A stretch of DNA of 64,000 bases from Pseudomonas sp. HOU2 (GTDB lineage Bacteria; Pseudomonadota; Gammaproteobacteria; Pseudomonadales; Pseudomonadaceae). Below the pieces are notes generated by a model. That model did not search any database, was not told the origin of the DNA, and was given only the letters and a program-made list of their open reading frames with translations. The position numbers were made by a program, and so were the translations under genes. The first letter of the stretch is position 1, and each line of letters starts with the position of its first letter. The stretch spans positions 5,561,001 through 5,625,000 of the forward strand of contig NZ_CP160398.1 of the NCBI RefSeq assembly GCF_040729435.1. Direction: 5' to 3'. Below, piece after piece: positions 29,062 through 37,662 of this stretch.

Positions 29062-29152
29062 CATCGCTGGCAAGCCAGCTCCCACAGAATTTGTGGTGGC
29101 CCCCAAATTTGTGTGCGACGCCATACCTGTGGGAGCTGGCTTGCCAGCGATG
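29062..29152. repeat. REP pair, GTGGGAGCTGGCTTGCC class
   Basis: Inverted copies lie between the convergent LysR genes. The same class is at 33463-33650 and 60641-60734. Confidence 0.85.
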
Positions 29153-29165
29153 AGGCCGTGACTGT

Positions 29166-30038
29166 CTAAGCAAGACTCTCGCGCACCATCTCGAGAAACG
29201 TCGCCACCACCCGCCGCGAACTCTGTTCACGCAAGCACACCAGCGTCTCGGTCAACCGCCGGGTGCAATCGGTGATCGGCAGCGCGCACACCCGTGAATC
29301 CGCGCCAAACTCCGCTGCCGACACCACACCTACGCCAATCCCCACCACCACCGCTTCACGCGCCGCCTCCCGACCCTCGACCTGAATCGCCGGACGAATG
29401 CGAAAACCGGCGCGGGCCATTTCTTCTTCCAGGGTCTGGCGGGTCACCGAGCCGTGTTCGCGCAGCACCAACGGCGTGTCATCCAGATCAGCCAGGCAGA
29501 TCGACTCGCGTTCGGCCCACGGGTGATGGCGCGAGACGAACGCCACCATCGGGTCGTTGCGCAACGGCACGCACAGCAGGCGTTCATCAGTGACATCCCG
29601 CCCGAGCAGCGCCAGATCGGCCTGGTAGTTGAACAGGCGAAACAGCGATTCATCGGTGTTGCCAGTCTCGATCTTCACGTTGATCCCCGGGTAGCGCTCG
29701 CAGAACCGCGCGATCTGCGGCAGCACGTGCACCGGGGCGTCCACAGCGAGGATCAGGCTGCCGGTCTGCAACGCCTGGGATTCCTGCAGCAGTTCCTGGG
29801 CCTCTGCTTCGATCACAAACAGCCGCTGGGTGATCGCCAGCAGGCGCTCGCCCAGATCGGTCAGGCGCACCGAACGCTTGTTGCGATGAAACAGCAACAC
29901 ACCGAAGCGTTCTTCGAGTTTGCGCACCTGGTCGGAAATCGCCGGTTGCGTGAGAAAAAGCCGTTCGGCGGCTTTGGTGAAGCTTCCATGCACGGCCACG
30001 GCGTGGAAGGCTTTGAGCTGGGCGTGGGACACCGACAT
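29166..30038 (-). CDS. LysR regulator next to the phosphonate-type carrier
   Basis: The 290-residue regulator has helix-turn-helix SFTKAAERLFLTQPAISDQVRKLE and an effector domain related to its neighbour at 28185. It is divergent from the MFS gene that starts at 30308, across about 270 bases. It probably controls the MFS-oxidoreductase pair. Confidence 0.9.
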   Translation of the reverse strand: MSVSHAQLKAFHAVAVHGSFTKAAERLFLTQPAISDQVRKLEERFGVLLFHRNKRSVRLTDLGERLLAITQRLFVIEAEAQELLQESQALQTGSLILAVDAPVHVLPQIARFCERYPGINVKIETGNTDESLFRLFNYQADLALLGRDVTDERLLCVPLRNDPMVAFVSRHHPWAERESICLADLDDTPLVLREHGSVTRQTLEEEMARAGFRIRPAIQVEGREAAREAVVVGIGVGVVSAAEFGADSRVCALPITDCTRRLTETLVCLREQSSRRVVATFLEMVRESLA

Positions 30039-30307
30039 GCAGCCTCCGGTAACAAGCTGAGCTTATGTGTGAAATACGATAAATCGATTTTATTTATTAA
30101 ACAGTAATTGCTTTGATCCGCTCACGCCATCACTGACTGCCCGCTCGGGCCGCAAGGTTGGCGATGAGCCTGTGCGTGCAACAACAGGACTCATCTGACC
30201 GCTATCGCCATAGGGATGGGGCGCTGGCGCAGTGCTCAACAATAAAAAACACAGGCGTTTACTTAACGATTCTGCCGGCACACTCACACCCTGAGGTCAG
30301 AACCACA

Positions 30308-31633
30308 ATGAACAAGCACATCGGCACCATTGCGCGTTGGCGCATGCAGATTTTCGCTGTCACCTGGCTCGCGTACGCCGCTTTCTATTTCACCCGCAAA
30401 GCGTTTTCGGTGGCCAAACTGGGCATCGCCGAAGACCCGACCTTCATGCTCGACAAGATGGCCATGGCCAACCTCGATGCGATCTATCTGGCGGCCTACG
30501 CCATCGGCCAATTCACCTGGGGCATGCTCGCCGACCGCTTCGGCCCACGGGTCGTGGTGCTCGGCGGCTTGCTGATTTCCGCTGGCGCCGCGTTGGTGAT
30601 GGGCAGTTTCGCCACGCTGCCGATCTTCGCCACCTGCATGCTGATTCAGGGGCTGGCGCAGTCCACCGGCTGGTCGGGATTGTGCAAAAACCTCGGCAGT
30701 TTCTTCCCCGCCGAACAGCGCGGGCGGGTGCTCGGTCTGTGGAGTTCCTGCTATGCGTTTGGCGGTCTGGTGGCTTCGCCGTTCGCCGGCTGGTGGGCGT
30801 ATACGCTGATGGGCACCTGGCACGCGGCGTTCATTTCCAGCGCGGCAGTGGTCGCGGTGGTGGCGCTGTTGTTCTTCATCTTTCAGCGCAACAAACCGGA
30901 AGACGTCGGTTTGCCAGCGGTTGAACCGGAGGCGGAACTCAGTGCCGCAGAAACCGAAGCCAACAGCAAGCTCAGCGTTTGGGAGCCGTTGAAGGAAATC
31001 CTGCGCAACCGCACGGTACTGGTGCTGGGCCTGGCGTATTTCATGTTGAAACCGGCGCGTTACGCGATTCTGTTGTGGGGGCCGGTGATCGTCTTCGAGC
31101 AGATGCCGAGTGTCGGCAAGGTCGGCGCGGCGATCATTCCCACCTCGTTCGAACTGGCCGGTCTGCTCGGGCCGATCATGATCGGTCTGGCCTCGGACAA
31201 ACTGTTCGGCGCCCGGCGCATGCCGGCCTGCGTCCTCAGCCTGCTGGCGCTGACCGTGACCTTGGCGCTGTTCATGGGCGCGTTGCACACCGGCAGCGTG
31301 ATGCTGGTGGTGGCGCTGCTGTTTGTCATGGGCCTGACTCTGTACGGGCCGGATTCGATGATCAGCGGCGCGGCGGCCATCGACTTCGGCAAGGCCAAGG
31401 CCGGTGCCACGGCGGCCGGTTTCGTCAACGGCTGCGGCTCGGTCGGCGCGGTGCTCGGCGGATTACTGCCGGGTTACTTCGATTCGGTGACGGTGTTCAT
31501 CGTCTTCGCCGGCTGCGCATTGTTCTCGGCGCTGGTGCTGATTCCGCACTGGAACAGCCGCCCGACCGGAGTGATGGAGCCGCGTGCGTCCATTCCCAAT
31601 CGCCCGTTGGCGATCAAACCCCTGCGCAACTGA
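30308..31633 (+). CDS. MFS transporter, organophosphate:phosphate antiporter type
   Basis: The protein (441 aa from ATG 30308) has 12 helices and resembles GlpT/UhpC-type carriers: YFTRKAFSVAKLG at helix 1, GLAQSTGWSGLCKNLGSFF in helix 4-5 and GPDSMISGAAAIDFG in helix 10-11. Such carriers move phosphorylated organic molecules, so import of an aminophosphonate is a reasonable inference from the neighbouring phnW and phnX. The FAD oxidoreductase gene follows after 71 bases on the same strand. Confidence 0.85.
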   Translation: MNKHIGTIARWRMQIFAVTWLAYAAFYFTRKAFSVAKLGIAEDPTFMLDKMAMANLDAIYLAAYAIGQFTWGMLADRFGPRVVVLGGLLISAGAALVMGSFATLPIFATCMLIQGLAQSTGWSGLCKNLGSFFPAEQRGRVLGLWSSCYAFGGLVASPFAGWWAYTLMGTWHAAFISSAAVVAVVALLFFIFQRNKPEDVGLPAVEPEAELSAAETEANSKLSVWEPLKEILRNRTVLVLGLAYFMLKPARYAILLWGPVIVFEQMPSVGKVGAAIIPTSFELAGLLGPIMIGLASDKLFGARRMPACVLSLLALTVTLALFMGALHTGSVMLVVALLFVMGLTLYGPDSMISGAAAIDFGKAKAGATAAGFVNGCGSVGAVLGGLLPGYFDSVTVFIVFAGCALFSALVLIPHWNSRPTGVMEPRASIPNRPLAIKPLRN

Positions 31634-31704
31634 AAACCCTTGCCTCGCGGCCTGCTGCGGTGCTCGCGGCAGGCTGTGGGGTGGCTATCCGACTGGAGAA
31701 TCCC

Positions 31705-33096
31705 ATGCGACCTTTTTGGCTCGAACAAGCCTTGCAGGCCGATCCATCCCCGACTTGCCCCCCGCTGCAAGGCGAAATGCGCGCCGACGTGTGCATCGTC
31801 GGTGGTGGCTACACCGGATTGTGGACAGCGACCATGCTCAAGCAGCAGAACCCGGAACTCGACGTATTGCTGATCGAAGCCGACATCTGCGGCGCCGGTG
31901 CCAGTGGGCGCAACGGTGGTTGCGCGTTGTCGTGGTCTGCCAAGTATTTCACCCTTGAGCGGCTGTTCGGCGTCGAGGAAGCGGTGCGCTTGGTCAAGGA
32001 ATCCGAGCGCAGCATCCACGCCATCGGCGAGTTCTGCGAGCAGTACGGCGTCGACGCCGATTACCGCCTCGACGGCACGCTGTACACCGCTACCAACAAG
32101 GCGCAGGTCGGTTCGACCGACGCGGTGATCGCGGCGCTGGAGCGCAATGGCATCAACTCCTTTACCCAACGCCCGGTGGCCGATGTGCAGCGCATGGCGG
32201 GTTCCAGCAAGCATCTGGAGGGCTGGTTTTCGCCGGCGGCGGCCAGTGTGCAACCGGGCAAACTGGTGCGCGGGCTGCGCCGGGTGGCGTTGCAACTGGG
32301 CGTGAAGATCCACGAAAACACGGCGATGACAGGCCTGGAGGAGGGCCGTCCGGCGCGCATTCACACGGCCAATGGCTGCGTGATCGCCGATCGTGTGGTG
32401 TTGGCGATGAACGCATGGATGGCCCGAGCGTTTCCGCAGTTCGAGCGCAGCGTGGCGATTGTTTCCAGCGACATGCTGATCACCGAGCCGCGCCCGGATC
32501 TGCTGCAGCAAATCGGCTTGACCAGCGGCGTCACGGTGCTCGATTCGCGGATTTTCGTGCACTACTACCACAACACCCCGGACGGCCGGATCATGCTCGG
32601 CAAGGGTGGCAACACGTTCGCGTTTGGTGGGCGGATGTTGCCGGTGTTCGATCAGCCATCGCCTTATGCGGATGTGCTCAAGCGCAGCCTTGGGGAGTTT
32701 TTTCCGGCGTTTGCCGGGGTCAAGGTGGATGCGACCTGGAATGGACCGTCGGATCGTTCGGTGACCGGGTTGCCGTTTTTTGGGCAGATGAGTGCCAGTG
32801 GCAATGTGTTTTATGGTTTTGGTTATTCCGGCAGTGGCGTCGGGCCGTGTCACATGGGCGGGCAGATTCTTGCCTCGTTGGTGCAGGGGCTTGATAACCC
32901 TTGGACACGTTCGCCGTTGGTGAACGGGCCGCTGGGGTATTTTCCGCCGGAGCCGATTCGGTATCTGGGGTCGTTGATGGTGCGTAATGCGATTCGGCGC
33001 AAGGAGCGGGCTGAGGATCATGGGCGGCGACCGCGGCATCTGGATGTGCGGTTGGCGAAGTTTGCGGCGGCGGCGGGGAAGGCTGACAAGGGGTGA
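31705..33096 (+). CDS. FAD-dependent amine oxidoreductase (DAO family)
   Basis: The 463-residue protein has an N-terminal dinucleotide-binding motif VCIVGGGYTGLW (residues 29-40) and the DAO fold, with the conserved ASGRNGGCALSW flavin segment and C-terminal GFGYSGSGVGPCHMGG. Related FAD enzymes (called PbfC or PbfD elsewhere) oxidise aminophosphonates or their N-methyl forms to phosphonoacetaldehyde. With phnX present, this enzyme could supply a PhnW-independent entry. Other substrates such as putrescine-like amines are possible. The C-terminal tail is basic. Confidence 0.85.
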   Translation: MRPFWLEQALQADPSPTCPPLQGEMRADVCIVGGGYTGLWTATMLKQQNPELDVLLIEADICGAGASGRNGGCALSWSAKYFTLERLFGVEEAVRLVKESERSIHAIGEFCEQYGVDADYRLDGTLYTATNKAQVGSTDAVIAALERNGINSFTQRPVADVQRMAGSSKHLEGWFSPAAASVQPGKLVRGLRRVALQLGVKIHENTAMTGLEEGRPARIHTANGCVIADRVVLAMNAWMARAFPQFERSVAIVSSDMLITEPRPDLLQQIGLTSGVTVLDSRIFVHYYHNTPDGRIMLGKGGNTFAFGGRMLPVFDQPSPYADVLKRSLGEFFPAFAGVKVDATWNGPSDRSVTGLPFFGQMSASGNVFYGFGYSGSGVGPCHMGGQILASLVQGLDNPWTRSPLVNGPLGYFPPEPIRYLGSLMVRNAIRRKERAEDHGRRPRHLDVRLAKFAAAAGKADKG

Positions 33097-33156
33097 CTGG
33101 GGGCTTTGATTTATGGGGACATATCCATTGCTGCGGTAACGGCGGCTTAGGGTTCC

Positions 33157-33400
33157 GCCCTTACGGCGGGTCACTTTTTCAGACGCCAAAAAGTAACCAA
33201 AAGGCTGGGCCCCGGCGTACGGCCCTCGCTTAGGCTCGGGTTCCTTCGTTACGGGATTCATCCGGGGGGCAGCGCCTACGGTTTGCTTCGCTGCACCTCC
33301 TCTCGCTGTGTTTGGCTGCGCCAAACGGTCGCTGCGCTCCCACCCCCGGATAAATCCCTCCACTCAGCCTGCCGAAGGGGCCGGCACGGCAAGATCAAGA
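33157..33400. repeat. Dispersed intergenic repeat, copy 2 (about 245 bp)
   Basis: This is the second copy of the block at 14341-14586, in the same orientation. The two differ by scattered substitutions and small indels, so they are not a very recent duplication. The region 33097-33690 holds this repeat and tandem REPs but no gene. Confidence 0.85.
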
Positions 33401-33462
33401 ACTTTCGGCGAGCTGACACTCGGCCATTGAGTGGTGAAAAGCATGCGCTTGGCTTTAGCTCC

Positions 33463-33650
33463 CTGTGGGAGCTGGCCTGCCAGCGAAGGCGGCCTACGAG
33501 CCGACCAGCCTCCAACTGCCCGCACCCAATCCAACTGTGGGAGCTGGCTTGCCAGCGATAGCAATCTCCCAGCCGACCAATCTTCAACAGCTCACACCCA
33601 ATCCAACTGTGGGAGCTGGCTTGCCAGCGATAGCGACCTCACAACCACCC
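33463..33650. repeat. Three tandem REP units at 72-bp spacing
   Basis: CTGTGGGAGCTGGC starts at 33463, 33535 and 33607, exactly 72 bases apart, each followed by a similar spacer with CCAATCCAA. All three have the same orientation, unlike the usual facing pairs. The unit is a recent tandem amplification. Confidence 0.85.
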
Positions 33651-33690
33651 AGTTTCTTCCAGGTGTACTCAATGCCAATGTCTGCGACGC

Positions 33691-35076
33691 TTACGGATCG
33701 GCCCCATGCAGCAGCCAATCGAGCAACAGGCTGCTGTCGCGCGGTGGCGGCGTTTCGTTCGGTGGTGCGGAGCGCGGGTTGGCGAGGCAGAGGATAGGTC
33801 GATCCGGGTCGCTGTCGAGGAAGCTCACCCACACCTCACTGCCGGCGCGGGGCAGCTGGTGGGCGGCGAGCCGGCCGGTGCCGGTCAGCGCGATTGGCAG
33901 CCACAGGCACGCGGACTCGGCTGTCTGCGCAGGCCAGAGACTGACGCCGATGCGCCCGCGATCATCCAGTGCTGCTGACTGGCCGGGCGATCCCAGCACT
34001 CGTGCCAGGTGATAGCCGCCGATGTTCGGGCGCGGCTGCGCCAGGGGCGGGCGAAAATCGCTCGACCAGGGCAGGGCGCTGAAGTCGTTTCGGTAGCGAT
34101 GCACGTCGGTTGTCGGATCGAGGATCGAGGGGTGCTGGCCCTGATGGTGCAGCTCGGTGATCAACCATTGCTCGTTGAAAGCATTGATCGGGTGTTCGCT
34201 GATCTGCAACAGATGCCCGCTGCGCAACGCGCTGCAGTCGCCGGAGCCGCGGATCGTGCGCGACTGGCAGCGCTGACGCTGCAGATGGCGCCGGCTGCGT
34301 TGTTCGGAGTGACGCTGGTCGCTCGACAGGTTCAGCGGTGTGAGCGCGGGCACGGGGTGGTTGGCCGCGTCTGCGGTAATGACCGCCTGGCCCCGGTTGC
34401 GAATGCCGGGCGCGGCCATGACCGGTGTCGCGTCATGACGCTGTAACAGCGTGCTGATGCGTGGTGACGGCGTGTCGTCGGCAACGGCAAACGGCACTGG
34501 CAGCGGCTCCTGCGGCAGGCTCAGGTTGTCATCGGCAAACACCAGCACATGCCCGTTCGGGTGATGTTCGAAGTGATAGTGAATACCTTCCTCCTCACAC
34601 AGCCGTTGCACGAAGGCCAGGTCGCTCTCCTCGTATTGCAGGCAAAATTCCCGTGGCGGGTATTGGCCGACACTCATCTCGATCCGGTAACTGTCCGTTG
34701 GCAGTTGATGTTCTTCGAGCAGTTGCGCAAGGATCGTCGGCACGCTCGTTTGCACGAAGACCCGGCGCCGGGGCGGCTGGTCCAGACTCAGCAGCAGCGG
34801 GACGAGGATCAGCCGGTAGCCGATGCGGTGGCTGGCGCGATGCTCGCAACTGACACTGTGGATCAGGCCGTGAATCCCGTGATCGGTACCCAGGCGCAGG
34901 AACGCGGGTTGGCGCAGCAGGCTGCCGGGGGGCAACGCTGGCGCCAGACCGATCACTTCTATCTCGAAGCGAAACGGCTGATTGAGTGCTTCGGTGCCGC
35001 TGAAACGCAATACCGGCAGGCACAGCGGGCCGTCGGTCAGGGTCAGGGTGAACGGGCTATCCTTGTCATTGAGCAT
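33691..35076 (-). CDS. Type VI secretion VgrG-like protein, short form
   Basis: The protein (461 aa from ATG 35076) has the gp27-like N-terminal part (FTLTLTDGPLCLPVLRFSGTEALNQPFRFEIEVIG; CLQYEESDLAFVQRLCEEEGIHYHF) and then an OB-fold stretch GRIGVSLWPAQTAESACLWLPI ending SEVWVSFLDSDPDRPILC. It stops right after that, without the long beta-helical needle or a C-terminal effector. Some GGR-rich gp27 segments look altered. It stands alone with no hcp or tss gene here. It may be an orphan spike, or degraded. Confidence 0.8.
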   Translation of the reverse strand: MLNDKDSPFTLTLTDGPLCLPVLRFSGTEALNQPFRFEIEVIGLAPALPPGSLLRQPAFLRLGTDHGIHGLIHSVSCEHRASHRIGYRLILVPLLLSLDQPPRRRVFVQTSVPTILAQLLEEHQLPTDSYRIEMSVGQYPPREFCLQYEESDLAFVQRLCEEEGIHYHFEHHPNGHVLVFADDNLSLPQEPLPVPFAVADDTPSPRISTLLQRHDATPVMAAPGIRNRGQAVITADAANHPVPALTPLNLSSDQRHSEQRSRRHLQRQRCQSRTIRGSGDCSALRSGHLLQISEHPINAFNEQWLITELHHQGQHPSILDPTTDVHRYRNDFSALPWSSDFRPPLAQPRPNIGGYHLARVLGSPGQSAALDDRGRIGVSLWPAQTAESACLWLPIALTGTGRLAAHQLPRAGSEVWVSFLDSDPDRPILCLANPRSAPPNETPPPRDSSLLLDWLLHGADP

Positions 35077-35295
35077 TCGTACGGGCTCTGTGGGCAATAC
35101 GGACGGCAGAGGGTACGAAAACGCGAGCACGAATGGTCATGGCTGGTGGGCTTTTCAGAATCGCCCTACAAGTCGTGGTGAAGATGTCGATCCAACAATG
35201 ATTTTTTTGGTCGATTGCCGACTTTAGGCCGTATAAACTTGGCGCCACGCGTCGGCCAATAGATGTCTCGGCGCCACAGATCAAGAGAGTGAGTA

Positions 35296-36000
35296 ATGGG
35301 CGCACAGTGGAAGGTTAAACACAAAGAAGCGGCAGCCAACGCCAAGGGCAAGATCTTCGGCAAACTGGTGAAAGAAATCACCATCGCTGCCCGCAACGGT
35401 GCCGATACCGCCACCAACGCACACCTGCGTCTGGTGGTCGAACAGGCCAAGAAAGCCTCGATGCCCAAGGAAACCCTGGACCGCGCCATCAAGAAAGGCG
35501 CCGGCCTGCTGGGCGAAACCGTGCAATACCACCGTGTGACGTACGAAGGTTTCGCACCGCACCAGGTTCCGTTGATCGTCGAGTGCGTCACCGACAACAT
35601 CAACCGCACCGTTGCGGAAATCCGCGTGGCGTTCCGCAAGGGGCAGCTGGGTGCTTCCGGTTCGGTGGCCTGGGACTTCAACCACGTCGGCATGATCGAA
35701 GCCTCGCCGGACACCCCGGACGCCGATCCGGAAATGGCCGCGATCGAAGCCGGTGCCCAGGACTTCGAGCCGGGTGAAGAGGGCGCGACCCTGTTCCTGA
35801 CCGATCCGACCGACCTCGACGCCGTGCAGAAAGCCCTGCCTGAGCAAGGTTTTACCGTGCTGTCGGCCAAACTCGGCTACCAGCCGAAGAACCCGGTCAG
35901 CGGCCTGAGTGCCGAGCAGATGGCTGAAGTCGAAGCGTTCCTCGAAGGCCTCGACAACCACGACGACGTGCAGGACATGTTTGTCGGTCTGGCGGGCTGA
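35296..36000 (+). CDS. YebC/PmpR family transcription and translation regulator
   Basis: The 234-residue protein matches the YebC/TACO1 family: an N-terminal helical domain ([31 protein letters not shown]) and the conserved [26 protein letters not shown] stretch. It is nearer the YeeN branch than the YebC gene usually next to ruvC. Members bind DNA or help ribosomes at difficult codons. A promoter and an AT-rich leader precede it. Confidence 0.9.
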   Translation: MGAQWKVKHKEAAANAKGKIFGKLVKEITIAARNGADTATNAHLRLVVEQAKKASMPKETLDRAIKKGAGLLGETVQYHRVTYEGFAPHQVPLIVECVTDNINRTVAEIRVAFRKGQLGASGSVAWDFNHVGMIEASPDTPDADPEMAAIEAGAQDFEPGEEGATLFLTDPTDLDAVQKALPEQGFTVLSAKLGYQPKNPVSGLSAEQMAEVEAFLEGLDNHDDVQDMFVGLAG

Positions 36001-36016
36001 TTTGCTGCAAAGATAA

Positions 36017-36113
36017 CCTGTGGCGAGGGAGCTTGCTCCCGCTCGGCTGCATAGCAGTCGTTGTTTTTGGGACGGCTTCGCCGTCCAGCGGGAGCAAGCT
36101 CCCTCGCCACAGG
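36017..36113. repeat. REP pair, GTGGCGAGGGAGCTTGCTC class
   Basis: Inverted palindromes lie between convergent genes. Confidence 0.85.
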
Positions 36114-36124
36114 ATTTGGGTCAG

Positions 36125-37438
36125 TTACAGCTTTTCCAGCACCTCAATCACTTCGCTGAACCCCGGCCGCGCCAGCACATCCGGCTGACAGCAACGCTGT
36201 TCCAGCGCCTCCAGCACCTCGCGTCGTTCATCGCTCAACCCTGAGTCGATGCGCGCCAGCAATTCCCCGAGCAGAACCCCGAACGCCCGCACTTCGATGT
36301 GCTGCAGCGCCCGGGTTTCCAGGTTATCGGTGGTGGCATGGAACGACGCCGCGCCGAAATCCCCGAGCAAGCAATCGCCCTGATCGTTCAACAGAATGTT
36401 GTGGCCGTAGAGGTCGCCGTGGGTGATGCCCTGTTGATGCAGGTGCTCGGCCGCCGAAGCGATACCCTTGGCAATATTCAAGGCCACCTCGGTACTGAAA
36501 CGGCAATCCTCTGCGTAGACATCCCGTGAGCAGCTCGCCAGGCTCGGCAATGCCGCCAGGTTGCGAAAGCTTGGGTCGATCAGTTGCATCACCAGCCCCT
36601 GTTGGCCATCAGGATGCCCGTGAATACGGCCCTCCACGCGGATCAGGTTCGGGTGCAGGCCGGCGGTGATGCAGGCGTTCATTTCGTGCAGCGGCGAACC
36701 GTCGCTGGTCATTTCACCTTTATACAGTTTCACCGCGACCGGCACTTGCGAGCCGTCGGCGCGCTGCCACTGCGCCCGGGAAATCACCCCCGACGCGCCT
36801 TCGCCCAGGCGTTGTTCCAGACGCAGCGCCGACCAGTCGATCAGCGGCGTGGCTTCCAGCGCGGCGGCATCGGCTTCGGTTTCCAGCGGATTACCGGCGT
36901 ACGCCAGCCAGGTCAGGCGCGGCAGGGTCAGCAGCCACTGCGGCAGTTCACGCATCTGGTTGGCGGCGATGCGGATCAGCTCCAGGCGATGGCACTGGCT
37001 CATGGAGGCTGGCAGCGCTTGCAGGCGATTGCCGGCCAGCAGCAACTTTTGCAGGTGCGGGCGCTCGCCCAGTTCGGTCGGCAGGGTTTCGATGCAGTTA
37101 TCGGTCAGGATCAACCAGCGCAGCAGCGGCGGCAATGCAGCGCCCGGCACGTGGCTGATGCGGTTGGCCTTGAAGCCGATCATCGTCAGCGCCGCACATT
37201 TTCCGACGCACTCCGGCACCTCGGTGAAGCGGTTGTCCGAGCAGAACAGGATGCGCATCCGGGTCAGGCGATGCAGGTCGTCCGGCAGGCTGCTCAAGGC
37301 GTTGCCGCTGAGGTTGAGCACCTCCAGCGTATCGGCCAGTTCGAAAATCTCCCGGGGAAACTCGGTCAGTCCGCAGGACAGATCCAGCCGGTTAATGCCC
37401 GACAACTCGCCGGCGCGCAATTGAGCAAGGGTGTGCAT
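36125..37438 (-). CDS. Leucine-rich repeat protein kinase
   Basis: The protein (437 aa from ATG 37438) has an N-terminal region of about 185 residues with seven to eight leucine-rich repeats (LEVLNLSGNALSSLPDDL, LLLAGNRLQALPASM). A protein kinase domain follows, with a glycine loop LGEGASGVISRA, lysine in VAVKLYKG, the catalytic loop HGDLYGHN and the DFG motif LLGDFGAAS. The catalytic loop has HGD, not HRD. No signal peptide or membrane helix is seen, so it is cytosolic, unless exported by an unseen route. Substrate unknown; an LRR-kinase fusion is uncommon in bacteria. Confidence 0.9.
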   Translation of the reverse strand: MHTLAQLRAGELSGINRLDLSCGLTEFPREIFELADTLEVLNLSGNALSSLPDDLHRLTRMRILFCSDNRFTEVPECVGKCAALTMIGFKANRISHVPGAALPPLLRWLILTDNCIETLPTELGERPHLQKLLLAGNRLQALPASMSQCHRLELIRIAANQMRELPQWLLTLPRLTWLAYAGNPLETEADAAALEATPLIDWSALRLEQRLGEGASGVISRAQWQRADGSQVPVAVKLYKGEMTSDGSPLHEMNACITAGLHPNLIRVEGRIHGHPDGQQGLVMQLIDPSFRNLAALPSLASCSRDVYAEDCRFSTEVALNIAKGIASAAEHLHQQGITHGDLYGHNILLNDQGDCLLGDFGAASFHATTDNLETRALQHIEVRAFGVLLGELLARIDSGLSDERREVLEALEQRCCQPDVLARPGFSEVIEVLEKL

Positions 37439-37547
37439 GGGGATGTTCACTATCAAGGGAAAGAAGCGCCGGGCGCTCGGAATGGGCGACATGATAACGG
37501 CAATGGCTGGATTTGCATTGACCCGACCCTCGATAACACCGGAAACC

Positions 37548-37637
37548 CTGTGGGAGCGAGCTTGCTCGCGAAGGCGTCCTGTCAGTCAGTGATTCGTCAC
37601 TGACACTCCGCTTTCGCGAGCAAGCTCGCTCCCACAG
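37548..37637. repeat. REP pair, GTGGGAGCGAGCTTGCTCGCG class
   Basis: Inverted palindromes lie between the kinase and ZapE-like genes, which are both on the minus strand. Confidence 0.85.
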
Positions 37638-37662
37638 TGGTAATCGGTGGTGATCAATGGGA

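Noticed and set aside
33463..33650. Evenly spaced repeats suggesting a CRISPR array
   Set aside because: The spacers resemble each other, the repeats are REP palindromes, and no cas gene is near.
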